A stretch of DNA of 64,000 nucleotides from Miscanthus floridulus (GCF_019320115.1 NC_089593.1:13420789-13484788); one strand, 5' to 3'. Shown: positions 11,258 to 23,319, numbered from the stretch's first letter. Made by a program: numbers and translations. The notes: generated from the letters alone by a model not told the origin.

Positions 11258-12488
11258 ATGAACATCCTTGAATCTTCCACTCATAGTGGCTGCCAAGTGG
11301 TGATCAACGAGATTGAACACCAAAGGGCTCTAGTGATGAAGCTACATGACCTTATCCTACCAATACTTGATCCCTGTAGTAGGCAGGAGAAGCTTGCGCA
11401 GCAACTCTTTCAAGATATATTCAGATCCTCAAGTAAGGTTATCTCCTTTCTCGAACTTGGTGATAACAGTAACAAACAGGCCAATCTTATCAAATATAGA
11501 AGAAAAGGTGGTAAGAATAACGTGGAGAGTCACATGTTGGGGGAGGAAGCTAAAGAAATTGGAAATAAGAGAAGGTATGTAGCAAAAGAGCATATATATG
11601 TTTACTTATATATCATTTACTGTGGTGCTTAAAATATTTATCCCTTCTCTTAGGAAGAATGCACAACACACAGGTTCAGTTGTGACACAAGCACCACACT
11701 TTGATGGATATCAATGGAGGAAGTATGGACAGAAGTGGATCTCCAAAGCAAAGCATTCTAGGTATGTAATAAAACATATGTATTGACGTACTTCATATAT
11801 ATAATATTTTCTATACTGAATTTGGATTCTCATGTTGTATTCTAGTCGGGTGGTTTTTTGGCCCGGTTTCCACTCAAAAAACTACACTGACACCTTTTTT
11901 TATGTTTTCTTCTAATAAAATTTGCGGCAAAGCTTTTGCCGTCCTTTCAAAATAAAATGGGTGTGGATGATTAGCTTTGTGCACATATAATGTAGCTCAA
12001 AATTGCAGCCATACATATTCTCATCTATGTGGATGAATCATACTTTGCATATTTTGCCTTTTGTGTATAATAAAAAATATATAATGATGTCATGCTTAAT
12101 CAGGAGCTACTATAGATGTGCCAATAGTAAAGACCAAGGGTGTCTTGCAACTAAGACAGTTCAACAGAAGGAATCAGATGGAAGCGCTGGAACAGTGAGG
12201 TTGTTCGATGTTGACTATTACGGCCAGCACATTTGCAAGAAGGATGACATAATCCATCCATATGTTGTTGAGACAACACAATATAGTGCACCAATTGTCA
12301 ATCATAACCAAAGCATTAGTGGATCAACGGTTGTTCATAATGATGTCCATGGAGTTCAGGATGAAAGCTTTGAAAACTTATTCATGGTGCCAAGCACGCC
12401 AGAATATTTGATAGATTTCACAGATGTTGAAATGGCAGGGGCACTTGAGGTTACCTCCATGATGATCTTTGAAGATATATGGGCGTAA
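11258..12488 (+). CDS. Group III WRKY transcription factor, three exons, intact
   Basis: Exons 11258-11574, 11654-11761 and 12104-12488 join with GT-AG borders, all in phase 2, to give 810 nt and 269 residues. ATG 11258 is the first in-frame methionine. An upstream TTG is not a plausible start. Exon 1 gives a helical region (NEIEHQRALVMKLHDLILPIL). Exon 2 gives FDGYQWRKYGQKWISKAKHS, the canonical DNA-binding heptad. Exon 3 gives SYYRCANSKDQGC, then HIC, making C-X7-C-X28-H-X-C, the group III C2HC ligand set with a longer loop than the usual X23. The acidic C-terminus (about residues 215-269) could be an activation region. The protein should act in the nucleus on TTGAC-containing promoters. 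Group III members often serve stress, senescence or immune regulation, but the target process cannot be read here. It forms a tandem pair with the broken paralogue at 3892. Confidence 0.9.
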
Positions 12489-12985
12489 TAAAGAAGTGAT
12501 GAGAAGGAACTCCTGTGAAGGTGTACATCAGTTGGCTCACATGCAGATAGCCATTGCTTCATGAGTTGTGACAAGAAAGGGACACAAGTATGTTACCTGT
12601 AGAGTTATAATATGTGTGATAAGCAAAGAAAATGGATATGCAGAAAGTAAATAGTGGACAGAAATTATGTCTTAAAAGTTGTAAATGCTGTCCCACATGC
12701 TAGAATGATGTACTAATATCTAGACTTTCCTTTGAGTGTAATTGTAACCATCCCATTCGTCCCAGCCTCTGTAAAACACATCCTGCAAAGTCTTCATAAC
12801 AGGTAAAGTGTCCTGGACTAGTAGCTTATACTAACTTGTTAACATTTGATGGAGAGCATCAGAAACATGGGAAATAGTAATAATTAGCATGACAAATGGC
12901 ATTCCAGTCAAGAAAAAACTCGATAGTTATTCACAATTTCACAAATCGATATGACACCTGTCCAACTTTGCTACATCCTCCATGC
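12489..12985 (+). other. 3' flank of the WRKY gene
   Basis: AATAAAG right after the stop (about 12487) and the T-rich sequence near 12700-12750 could serve in 3' processing. Nothing else is recognised. Confidence 0.35.
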
Positions 12986-12989
12986 ATAC

Positions 12990-13440
12990 ATGCTGCAGCC
13001 TAGCTATCAGGATGGTTAATTATATTCTCCCATCACCCATCCCATGCCTCGTTGACTTGATCCAGTATATGTGTCTGTAGTAGAACTGAATGAACTTAAT
13101 ATAAAAAAAAACCCACAAGAATAAGTAAACATCTGACTTAATATAATTGGTGGACCGGAAGAAACATAAACATCCTGGTCGATTTTGGAAGCCACTTAAA
13201 ATTGGGTGGTTCTGCTATGTGGCCTGAAATGTCCTACGAACACTAGAGGCCCCAGCCCCAAGGTAGGTAGGTTGGCCATTGGTCTCACTGAAAGGTGACG
13301 AAAGGTTCACACTTGACACCACACCGGAGTATATGCCGGAGGAATGCGGCGTTTTTTGTTCGCCTCTGCTATGGCCGGGCGATGTGCGTGTGTGTGGAAT
13401 GGAGAAAACGATGACCAATCAGTACGGTCTTGGAGGACAG
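12990..13440. repeat. Dispersed segment, copy 1 of 3
   Basis: This stretch shares an ordered set of words with 15240-15530 and with 63850-64000: a CAGCCTAGCTATC-type start, GTTGACTTG(A/G)TCCAGT, a TGTAGT(A)GAACTGAA-type block, then AAATAA(G)TAAACATCTGA(C/T)T. The copies are diverged by substitutions and indels. They look like an old segmental or repeat-family duplication of unknown type, not a MITE with clear ends. Confidence 0.6.
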
Positions 13441-13441
13441 T

Positions 13442-13610
13442 TCATAGCCCCCGGATTTTGACAGGAAAACCAAAAAGGGGAGACGGAGAGGGGTGACTTG
13501 ACCTGGGGCGTTTGGTGGAGCTGCTGCTGCTGGTCGCCGAAGAAGGAAGCCACGGCCGCCGTCGCCGGAGCCGAAAAGCCCTCGACGTCGTCATTGGAAC
13601 AGAGATACAT
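13442..13610 (-). other. GC-rich possible exon, unassigned
   Basis: A GC-rich island on the minus strand opens at ATG 13608 with MYLCSNDDVEGFSAP and continues through an FFGDQQQQLHQ run; an alternative frame is Ser/Arg-rich. It stands out from AT-rich flanks and could be the first exon of a host gene whose remainder was lost. I recognise no family and found no partner exon. Confidence 0.25.
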
Positions 13611-13619
13611 AGCTGGGCT

Positions 13620-14640
13620 GAAAAGTTAATCGGGCAGGCCCTATGCGTGTTGTGCATCATACGTAAATGAGGCCCATTACAGCCTAGTGAGGCTCTGGCC
13701 TAACAATTTGGTTTATGCCCTATGCCCTTTGGAACTGGCCCTAACCAAGGCCCAAGCCCAACAAATGAGGTTTCCTGTTACTCCAGTTTTTTGTCGATCA
13801 ATTCATCACAGGCGCAAACGTAAGGAAATTCTGCAAACGTAAAGCTTCATTATAAATTTTGCCACTCTTATGTATATAGTTGTGTTTTTTCTTGCTGAGT
13901 CCTTTAACAGCTGAAAACATAGAAGAACGTGGTCTTGTTTCTCGTTCCACATTCCCACGGTGCAAAAACCTTCTAAAAGTTTCATGGCTACTTAGCTTAA
14001 CCGTACATATATTTCTCTCTATATATGGCATGACATTGACATGTATGACCAAGCTAGCTAGCTTTCGTCGCTGCACTCCACAAGTCTACTCAACGCCATT
14101 TCATGACATTGGCTGCTGTTTGATACTAATAATCAATCCCCATCCATCTCTCTTCACTACAACAAACCCATTAATCCATGGCTTATTATATATGTTGTAT
14201 TTTCCTGATAAAATTTTGGTATCATCAAAAGTTAGTAACTATTCGCTCACATATAAACTTGGATTCTAAAGTATACCAAGAAAATTTGCATTTTTCTTCC
14301 AAATTTGCATATTTTATTAAAAATATGTACATATATTCATATTTAACTCTTTCTTAACTTAAATATCTCATTTACAATGCATATTTTTCAAATTATAATT
14401 CTTTTGGCTTTATCCTAAGTCATTTTTTTCTAACTTTAGATAAGTTTGTAGAAAAGTGCACTAACATCTATAAACATCAATTTAATTTTATTAAATTCTT
14501 CATAAAGTATATTTTAATAGTGAATTTTATTTGGACTTGTAGATATTATTTTGTCATTAATGTATTTTTAAACAATCTCTAAACGAGAAAAAATTACTTG
14601 TAACAAAAGTAAAGTGCATTATAGTTTATGAATGATCAAT
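13620..14640. other. AT-rich intergenic, no gene seen
   Basis: Long A/T-rich stretch, especially 14270-14600. No open frame of interest and no transposon ends that I can define. Confidence 0.4.
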
Positions 14641-14820
14641 TGGCTAGGCTCCTTTTGGTGGAACCTACCAATAATCAAAGGGCTCAAGTCCTCGATTTTG
14701 ACACATGTGCTCGTATTTTTTTGTATTTATTCTAGAATTTAATGGCATTATTCTATCTTTATAGGGGTATGTGTACGTATGTGTACGAGTGTTACACTGT
14801 GATTTGCAAAAAAAAAAGAA
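14641..14820 (+). mobile_element. SINE-like grass retroposon copy
   Basis: A tRNA-like head (TGGCTAGGCTCC as a possible A box, GGCTCAAGTCC as a B-box-like word) is followed by CTCGTATTTTTTTGTATTTATTCTAG. The copy ends with ATAGGGGTATGTGTACG-type T/G-rich sequence and a poly-A run at about 14809. This order matches tRNA-derived SINEs common in grasses, with internal sequence missing. A second, truncated copy is at 63665-63780. Confidence 0.55.
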
Positions 14821-15239
14821 TGCACTATAATTATATATCTCTTATAAACTAATCCTCACTACAAGTTCTATCTCCACATGCAAGACATCTACATCATCTC
14901 ACACTAACTATCCACATCATCTCTCACTAATAGTTATCTCATTCCACTAACTTTCAACCCTTTAATACAAGCTATCCACATCATCACCACTAAGTGCAAT
15001 TACTAATTTCAATATATTAAAAAAATATATAGAAGGTATAAACATATTGCTATTTGTCTTGTTGTTCCATCATATTATAATTCGATCTAATTCTGTTAGT
15101 TTTTTCAATGCCTTGCCCAATTTTGATAAGAATTGATGTAAGAACATGTAGGTTCACTCATACATGCAAGGATTTTATTTCTAAGAAAGTTTCATAGCAA
15201 CGCGTGGGGTATCATTCTAATTTACACACTTCGCAAAAA
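14821..15239. other. Simple AT-rich sequence
   Basis: It contains near-repeats of CTATCCACATCATCTC-type words at about 14880-14990, a small degenerate tandem repeat. No gene is seen. Confidence 0.4.
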
Positions 15240-15530
15240 AAAAGTTCACTATAAGTTAGAAAATGAGTAATTAATAATACACACCACATCGTAGCTATCG
15301 GGATGGTTATATTGACTTGGTCCAGTTTAATTGTGTAGTTGAACGTACTGATCTCTGGGGGAAAAAAGCCACAGAAAATAAATAAAACATCTGATTGAAT
15401 AACTGGGTGTGTGTGCAAGGAAGAAAACGATGACCAAGCATTCAAGGAAATCCGCCCGAATCTATTATTTGAAAATTTCCCAATGGAGAGAGGCGTGGCT
15501 CTAGATGCCGGACCATATTTCAAACATGCA
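15240..15530. repeat. Dispersed segment, copy 2 of 3
   Basis: Shares with the right edge of the window the words TTAATAATACACACCAC, TTGACTTGG(T/A)CCAGTTTAATTG, GTGTAGTTGAAC and GAAAATAAATAAAACATCT, in the same order. The match to 63850-64000 is closer than to copy 1. Confidence 0.65.
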
Positions 15531-15789
15531 TTTGATGATGGCGAGGTATAGAATAATATATGGCGGTACTACAAGACTTTAAATCTAGTCACACAATCTT
15601 TTGTTTTGCTCTCGCTGCTATTAAGATAGAATGTTAGAAGTATATGTACTTACGATTAGAAATATAATATTTGTTTTTGAAAGGGTTGGCAAGTTCCACC
15701 TATTTTTTTGTATTTTCATTAATTGTGTAAAAATATATAATATGTACAGGTTACAAGGCTCTCAGAGCCAAAGCACAAAAGTAAATACA

Positions 15790-16440
15790 TTAAGGGAAAT
15801 TCTCACACCAACTAGTAAGAGTAGCCCTGATCTTCTGCTTGGATTTGATGCAAACCAACCCAAGCTCTTCCTTGAAAGCAGCTTTCCAACTCATGAGGTT
15901 GCAACTTTTTTCTGTCAAAGATGATGTCATTACGACATTTCCAAATTATCCAGCAGGCTGTGATGACCAATTCTCTGAAAATGCTGCTTCCAAAATCAGC
16001 TCTAGCTTGTAACATCGTATCCAAGGGATCCAGATTATAGTTCCAGGAGATGGCAAGAAGATTCCAGCAGGCTATACTTAAAGGACATTAGAAAAATAAA
16101 TGAAAACTACTTTCCTCAACATTAGCATTACAGATAACACAAGAGTAATCCTCTAAGAACATATTTTTCCTTTTGAGAAGATTCCTTGTGTTAAGTCTAT
16201 CTCTGAGTAGGAGCCAGAAGAAGAACTTGTGTTTGCCAGACAAGAACCATTTGAAAAGTGGTGATGCTTGCTGTGGTCCAACAATTTTCCTTGTATGCCT
16301 TTCTTGATGAATAGTTACTAGAGCCCCATTTATAGATCCATTGGTTCTCCCTTTGTGTTTCAAATTGTCTTTCTTGCAGAATATCCTGAAAACTATTCAG
16401 TTGGTTAGATGATTGCATGGAGAGAGGGAGGAAAAAGATT
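15790..16440 (-). pseudogene. LINE (L1-type) 3' fragment with zf-RVT domain
   Basis: The minus strand reads the C-terminal part of a plant L1 ORF2. FKWFLSGKHKFFFWLLLRDR, then NTRNLLKRKNMFLEDYSCVIC and EESSFHLFF form the zinc-binding domain that follows reverse transcriptase (C-X2-C, then H and C). After an in-frame stop at about 16088 it continues through FRELVITACWIIWKCRNDII to a stop near 15815. Endonuclease and reverse transcriptase are absent, as expected for 5' truncation. The 3' side ends in A/T-rich sequence near 15720-15780. Confidence 0.85.
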
Positions 16441-16551
16441 GTATGAACCTCTTTTTCTAGGAAGAAACTAATAGAGCATTTTGGTTTCCTTGCAAAAGAG
16501 TAGAGCTGAGGAAATTCATCATCTCTGTATCAAAAGTCCTCCTAGGACATA

Positions 16552-16779
16552 CTCTCTTCGTCCCTAAATAACTATCGTTTTCGCTTCCCAAGAAACAACT
16601 TTGACTAAATATATATATAAACAATATTAATATTTATGGTACAAAATTAATATTATTAGATAGATCGTTGAGTCATAATAAATTTATTTGGAGGTATAAA
16701 TATTGCACGTATTTTTCTATAAATTCAGTCAAATTTATGACATGGAACCAAAAGCAACAGTTATTTAGGGACATGGGGG
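16552..16779. mobile_element. Stowaway-type MITE
   Basis: A 228-bp unit beginning CTCTCTTCGTCCCTAAATAA and ending with the reverse complement of CCCCCATGTCCCTAAATAAC, flanked by TA at 16550-16551 and 16780-16781. Non-coding. Confidence 0.88.
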
Positions 16780-16888
16780 TATGTATCAATTATGCCGACT
16801 ATATAATAAATATAATTGCTGATGGTCTAAAGGTTTAAGCCATTTCTAATTATTTTCCACACTCTTCATTAGTGAGTGAGTCTTATTA

Positions 16889-19800
16889 GGCCAGTTTCAG
16901 TGCAAGGTTTCATGTCCCATTTTCTAAGATGAAATAGTTTTGAAAACTGAGAATGAAACAGAGTCTCTCAATGCAAACTTTCATTTTAATATTTCATAGA
17001 CTAGTTTTAGCAAGTTTTAGCAATTAATTGTTTCACTATGTTATGATCAAATGTGGCTTGTGAACTATGTAGCCACGTTGTATTGCTTTAAGTATTAGAA
17101 TATTGGAGCATAATTAAAATAGCAAATAAACTAAACATGGATTTGGGGAAAATTTGATCCGAGGCAACATCTTGCATCTCACTATGATGGTGGCCGGTGC
17201 CTGTTGTGGTAGTGATGCAGTAGAGGCCGGCGGTCGCTACAGCGCAGGCGAAGCACTCACTGGCTGCGGCGTAGACGAGGCAATCGGTGCGATGGTGCTG
17301 ACAGCCTAGGAGAAGCACTTGACGGCAGCGGTGTAGGCGATGAACCTTGCGCTTGCAGTGGCTGCCGCTACGCACTCTTTCTCCGCACCCGGAGCCACGC
17401 CACAACGAGAGCTTTCCTCCAACGCAGAAGAACACAAGAGAATCAACTCACGTGCCTCCCCCAGATCGAGTGGATCCATCTTCACCAGGCTAAACAGAAG
17501 ACGGCGAGACGCCACTTGAAAGGTCATAGATGGCTAAAAGGAGGTGAATAGCCTATAAAAATTTCTATAAATATGCTAGAGCAAGAGGTTAGAACACTAA
17601 ATAGCTAAATGCAATTTTACTCTAGCTCTATAAGGGTTGCAAGCCACCTATGCAACAATTCTAGTTGTTATGATCACTCACAAACAATGGCTATGTCACT
17701 ACTCACTAAGAGCTCTCAACAAGTCTATACTAAAGAGCTTCACTAGGTGATACTAAACTAGCAAGCAAACAAGCTCTCAAAACTAGTTATACTAAAGAGC
17801 TCGTTACAACTACTTTGTAGGTAATTAAAGGAGTGAGTAGGATGTTTATATCGCCATGCAGAGAGATGAACCAATCACAATATGATCATCAATACAATCA
17901 CTGGGAGAATGTCAATAGCAAGAGAAAAGCAATTTTTCTCCCGAGGTTCACGTGCTTGCCGGCACACTAGTTCCCATTATGTCGACCAACACCTGGTGGT
18001 TCAATGGCTAAGAGGTGTTGCACAAACCTCGTCCACTCAATTGGACACCGCAAGAACCTACCTACAAGTGAGGTAACTCAATGACATAAGCAATTTACTA
18101 GAGTTGCCTTTGGTGCTCCGCCGGGAAAGGCACAAGACCCCTCACAAGCAACCGATCGAGGCCGGAGACAATCACCAACTCCGCTCAACAGTCCTCCAAT
18201 CACTGGGCTGTCTAGGTGTCGGTAAACACCAAGAGTAATAAGCTCACAACCAGCCCAAATCACCCAACTAGTGTCCCAGATGATGCAACTCAATGCAATA
18301 CACTAGAGGATCTCCAATCTCACTCGAGATGATGGAATCAAGTGAACAAGTGAGTGAAGTGTGTTGCTCAGCTTCCAAAGGGTGTGCACAAGTGTATAAG
18401 GTGCTAAGAGAGTGGCCAAGGCCGACCACATCCTCTATTTATAGCCACACAAGCAAATAGACCCGTTATATCCCTTGGAGCTGTTTTTGCGTGGTCACCG
18501 GACAGGGTGGTGCCTGGCATCGGACATGGCGGTGACCTGTCCAATGGTCAAATTTTAATGGTCACAAACTAGACGTTGGGGCACCAGACAGGGTGGCGGT
18601 GGCACCGCCATGGGGGTGGCGGTGACCACCCAATCGAGCCCCCGATATCCCTGCTCTCTAGAAAAATAGGGCGGTGCACCACCGTCACCATGGCGGTGAC
18701 CGTGGTGGTGCCCTCCTCGATTGCCTCAGCTCTCTACCAAAAGTGATAGTGGCACCAGACACCCTACGATGGTGCACCACCGTGCCAGTGGCGGTGTACA
18801 CCGGTAGGGGCAGTGACCACCCTCGAAGTTACTCCTCTTGGCCATGGTTAGCTGATCACCAAACAAGCCTAGGCGGTGCATCGCCGCACCCAGAGCAGTG
18901 ACCACCCCGAACTAGCTGCTCTTGGCCTTGGCCAGCCGGTCACCGGACAGGCTAGGGCGGTGCACCGCCCCTACCATGGCGGTGACCACCCCGAGGCAAA
19001 AACCTCTGTTAGCTGCAATTTCGATTCTCAATTCCATCCATATGTAGTCTAACACTCCTTTGCAAGCGTTGCTAACCCTCAAAGTGTTTTCCCAAAACAT
19101 GTTAGAGCCAAGTTAGCATTTCTCAAAACATTTTTGATAATTATTTTCGCTTGCTCTCCGAAGTGCACTAGGCCTAAATGCAATACATGAAGTCCAACAC
19201 CTAGCGGCACTAGATGACCGAATTGTCGAGTTAAGAATAGTATGATCATCTATCCAAAATGTGATCACACTCTCTATAGTGTCTTGATCACTAAAACAAA
19301 ATCTCTAAATATACCTTTGCCTTGATCTCCATAAGGTTTTGTTTTTCTCTTTCTTCATTTCCAAGTTAAGCACTTGATCATCATCACATGCGGCCATCTC
19401 ATCATTTCATGTGACCGACCATCACCATTTGAGTGTCACCATGGTCCTCACTTGGATTGCACCAACCTAGCTCATATCATCACTCATGACAAAGGTTAGT
19501 GCTTAGGTTTTATCAATTATCCAAAACCAAACTAGGGCTTTCACCATTGTTGAAGCCTGAGGAGATGGCTGAAGGGAAGGGGACGGGTCAGAGAGGAATA
19601 GAGATGGTAGGACTACAGGAGATGAGAGGATGAGGTGAGAGCAGAGGGAAGAAGGCAGAGCAAAGGCGTCGAGTGCACCAGCAACATGCCACAATGGATC
19701 GGAAGGGGTGAAACTTTGTCTCTCAATGATGGTTTCATGCGATTTCCAAGGAGTTGGAAACGGTGCACGCTCGTTTCGTGGGGATGAAACATTTCCCCTC

Positions 19801-19898
19801 TCTCTCCTCCTCAAAACATGCAAAGATTTCCTTTTGGCTGAGGTGTCATCTCATTTAATGTGTATGAAACTCCTGTGAAATGGGCATTGAGACTGGCC
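16889..19898. mobile_element. Tourist/PIF-Harbinger-like element, interrupted
   Basis: Ends are inverted repeats (left GGCCAGTTTCAGTGCAAGG, right the reverse complement of GGCCAGTCTCAATGCCC) flanked by TTA on both sides (16886-16888 and 19899-19901), the PIF/Harbinger hallmark. Without the nested solo LTR (17517-19543) it is about 980 bp. The interior (17120-17516 and 19550-19830) is GC-rich and has minus-strand open frames, for instance one with MDPLDLGEARELILLCSSAL, that match no transposase that I know. It could be a captured host fragment. Confidence 0.75.
17517..19543 (-). mobile_element. Solo LTR, Copia-like TGAAAG family, inverted
   Basis: A 2027-bp unit that starts TGAAAGGTCATAG and ends GGGCTTTCA on the plus strand. 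Its reverse complement matches the start of the solo LTR at 25070 (TGAAAG...CTAGTTTGGTTTTGG), so the two are one family in opposite orientation. Flanks CCACT (17512-17516) and CCATT (19544-19548) are a 5-bp target-site duplication with one mismatch. No internal coding region is present, hence a solo LTR. A region at 18500-18990 carries repeated GGCGGTGACC / GGTGCACCACCG words. Confidence 0.85.
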
Positions 19899-20033
19899 TT
19901 AGCATCAAAGCTACATCATATGTAGCGCAACTATCTTGGTACACGACGAGCCATCCAATATGGATGAAATACCTTGCCATCATGGCCAGCCATCCTGGCA
20001 CCTTAAACTTCCAAAAAGAATCTTTATTGCCTA

Positions 20034-20173
20034 CTCCCTTTGTCTCATAAAAAGAATCGCTATGGGACTCGTGCTGATCAAACTTTCTTAAGGTGACTCC
20101 ATTTGAGTGATATATCCGGTAAAATTTGACTTCTCGAGAAGTGAGAATGACATTTTTTATTGGATGGAGGGAG
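20034..20173. mobile_element. Short Stowaway-type MITE
   Basis: A 140-bp unit with ends CTCCCTTTGTCTCATAAAAA and the reverse complement of CTCCCTCCATCCAATAAAAA, flanked by TA at 20032-20033 and 20174-20175. Confidence 0.87.
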
Positions 20174-20803
20174 TAGAAGATATTAATAGTATATATAACA
20201 ATAATTTTGGTATATTCTTCCTCTTAATTAAATAAAAAATATAAAATTATACTAGTAAATTTTTTTGTTGTGATTTGTTGACAACCAAAATTGTCCATTT
20301 TGTGAAGCTGTCAAAATGTGGAACGGACTTTACCATTGTGTTCCTCTTGTCGAGACAATCAAAAAACATATATGGAACACTAAATTTGGAGTCTGGATAA
20401 AGGAGTTGTTCCCTCAAGAAAATCTCACCCTACCCGAACTTCTGACCCCTTGTCAGAACCTCTGATTTTCGCTTGGAGGTTCTGAGTTTGTGGGAAAATC
20501 AGAACTTCTGATCCCCTATCAGAACTTCTGATTTTTGCTTAGAAGTGCTGGCTTTGTGTGGAAATTAAACCTTCTGAACCCCTGTCAGAACTTCAGATGT
20601 TCGCTTGGAGGTGCTAGCTTTGCGCGAAAATTAGAACTTCTGACCCCCTGTCAGAACTTTTGATTTTTGCAGTCCGAATTAGGGAGAGTTCAAACTCGAT
20701 CCCAACTCTTCCAAACTCATGGAAAACTTTGAGATTAAGTCTTGGAGAGGTTTCCTACTAGGTAAGACCACCCCCTCTATGTATATGAGAGGATCATGGC
20801 TGA

Positions 20804-22911
20804 TGAAAGCATCTAGGCCCCTAGTTTTGTTTTGGTAATTAATGACGACATAAGAGTACTGTGACTAATGTGTGTTTTACAGAGGCAACTTGAGTTAGGT
20901 CATGGTAATGGTGATTGATTGGGCAATTATGGTTTTCATGCCCCTGTCGATGAAAATCGTTTTGGTTTTCAAAGGATGGACGACAAGGAAGGACAGACTA
21001 GTTCTAAGTGTTGTTTTGGACTTGTTCTTTTGTGTGTGATACTTCATGCATTTAAGTTTACTCTCATGCATTATGTTATATGTTAAATATGTGTGATTGT
21101 GAGACTTATGTGACATGTGTGCTCTCTACCTTGATATATATGTCATGTCACTTGATTATGCTCATTTGCTTTGCTTCCACGTTTCACTCCGATACAAATG
21201 AGTTTTACTTTGTGTACTTGTGCTTATTTCATACCTTGTGAGTACATTGTGTTGGCTTGGATCATATAAGCATGCCTAGCCCTCCTTTATTCTTATTGTC
21301 AATTGCTTATATGAGCCAAGCATGTTGAGAACCTCACTCATCTTTTATACATACTCGAGGTTGTGTTGTCATCAATCACCAAAAAGGGGGAGATTGAAAG
21401 CATCTAGGCCCCTAGTTTGGTTTTGATAATTAATGATGACACAAGATTACTTTGACTAATGTGTGTTTTACAGAGGCAACTTGAGTTAGGTCATGGTATT
21501 GGTGATTGATTGGGCAATTATGGTTTTCATGCCCCTATCAATGGAAATCGTTTCGGTTTTCAAAGGATGGGCAACAAGGTTAAGGACAAACTAGTTCTAA
21601 TTGTCGTTTAACGTTGGAGAGACACTTAGAGTACTTTAGGACTTTGTTTTTCTTTTGGCCATACTATTAAGGGGTGTATGAACTAGTAGCTTGACCTAGG
21701 TGAATCTAATGGTTTAGGTGTGGTGCACACTTGTCAAACTTAGCACTAGGTAGCTCAATGACAGCCCATAGATCAGTTGAAGTCGATGTCGTTCACAAAG
21801 TTGGTAGAATTTGAGGTGAATAGAGACTTGGATGATGACCGGACGCTGGACCGGACACACAGGTGCCATGTCCGATTAGCGTTAGCTCGTGAAGCTAGGG
21901 CTTGCTCATCGACCGAACGCTGGCTCCTAGTCAGGATCAGACACATAGGTGTGCACAACTGTAGAGCAAGCAACACTCACGAAGGACCAGACGCTGTGAC
22001 CTGACACACTAGAGGTCGCATCCAGTCAACAATAGTAAGCATCTAGAGAAGGAAATTGCTGACCGGACACGTCAGATGAGTGGTGATCAGATGCTGGTCA
22101 GAGTCTGGTCACTAATTACTATGCTAGCATCATGTAGCCATTGGCTATTGACCGGACACATCCGGTCCCTTTGACCTAAGCATCCGGTCACCTTGAAATG
22201 TGCTGAGTTGGACCCCAACGGGTATGTTTTAAAGTGGGGAGTATAAATACTTCTTCCACTCGTCCAACTTAGCTCTCTTGCCTATTTGTTCAGCTGAGAA
22301 ACACCTTTGGAGTGCAAGGGAGAGCAAGAGCCTAGTGAGATTTGATAATCCAAGATTAAGGACCTCATTAGTGCATAGGGAGTAGCAAGTGTGCATCCAC
22401 CATTCTCATTAGGCTTGTCTTGGTCAAGTGTGAGTTTGTGCTTATTACTCTTGGTGATCGCCATCATCCAACGGAGCTTGTGGATGACCCAAGTCATGTT
22501 GTGAGCAGTTGTGGGTGATTCACCACGACAGAGTGTCAAAGAATCAGACCGTAGAGAGCACTTGATCCTTGCGCAGATCAAGGGGGAGCTACACCCTTGC
22601 GCAGGTGCTCCAACGAGGACTAGTGGGGAGTGGCAACTCTCTGATACCTCAGAAAAACATTGCCACATTCCTCTCCTTCTCTTTACTTTGAGTATTTACA
22701 TTTGAGCAATTCAAGTCATGTCTTTACATTCTTAGAATTGTCAAGCTAGAGTATAATTGGAACCTAATGTGCAAAACTTTTGTGCAGTGGAACAATAGAA
22801 ATACCTCTAGGCACAAGAGGGTGAAATGGGCTAAGTAGAGGGCTTAATTATTGCAAAAAAAAAAAGAATAAGCCCAATTCACCCTCCCTCTTAGGCATCT
22901 TGATCCTTTCA
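20804..22911 (+). mobile_element. Internally deleted Copia-like element
   Basis: It opens with TGAAAGCATCTAGGCCCCTAG (5' LTR start, about 230 bp kept), passes into 3' internal sequence and the polypurine tract AAAAAGGGGGAGAT (21381-21394), and ends with a 3' LTR (21395-22911, ending GATCCTTTCA). Polypurine tracts of this form are typical of grass Copia elements. All coding sequence is missing. Flanks GCTGA and GCCCA are a plausible mutated 5-bp target duplication: the uninserted LTR at 31777 reads GGCCAATTAAG at the same place. Confidence 0.85.
21395..22911 (+). repeat. 3' LTR of the deleted Copia element
   Basis: 1517 bp from TGAAAG to CTTTCA. It is the same family, in opposite orientation, as the solo LTR at 39366-40938. 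It contains an array of ACCGGACGC / GTCCGGTCA words (about 21835-22200). Confidence 0.85.
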
Positions 22912-23319
22912 GCCCATTAAGTTCTCATCTATCCAATCGTCAAACAAATCAATCTACTACCTCTACTCCAACCCTTTTACCCTTTTCTCCAACCCCCATG
23001 CTATTTATCCCTTGATCCAATGACCAAGGATGGCGCCCTAGGCTTACGGATCGACCTAGGGCAACCCGACGATGTCCTTGCCCTAATGGGGTCCCTCTAG
23101 GGCGAGAGCTTTGGTGGTTTCTCTGCTAGTTTGCCTAGAAAGTAGCTGGTTCTTCGTCACGTAAGCACGTTGATTATCCTTTGGTGGTTTGCTTGTAAAT
23201 CTCTCCATTATTCACTATGAAAGAGTGACATCCTCGCTGCGTTCTTCAGCCTGTAGCGGCCAGGTGTCTAAGTCCCTGTTGGTGTTTGATTCGGATCACT
23301 TCCGACGTCAACACACTTT

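Larger units (their letters stand above)
20276..23313 (+). repeat. 5' LTR of the old Tat element (interrupted)
   Basis: The LTR parts 20276-20803 and 22912-23313 align with 31253-32178. Internal features include repeated words of the type CAGAACTTCTGA and GCTTGGAGGT at 20430-20660 (a small degenerate tandem array also in the 3' LTR at 31405-31640) and a TATA-like run (CTATGTATATGAGAGG near 20777). The TGAAAG...CTTTCA element at 20804-22911 splits it. Confidence 0.85.

Noticed and set aside
13279..13461. Plus-strand 60-codon frame and its minus-strand counterpart as a conserved gene
   Set aside because: Both strands are open over the same stretch and neither matches a family; the similarity to 15420-15530 is at the DNA level without frame conservation.
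14641..14820. A functional tRNA gene suggested by the B-box-like word
   Set aside because: No cloverleaf can be folded from the stretch by eye; the head-body-tail order fits a tRNA-derived SINE.
18000..19000. CRISPR-like or satellite array from repeated GGCGGTGACC words
   Set aside because: Spacing is irregular, the words are imperfect, and the stretch lies inside a solo LTR of a plant retrotransposon.
20895..21116. Minus-strand frame in the deleted Copia element
   Set aside because: It falls in LTR and 3' internal non-coding sequence with no motif.
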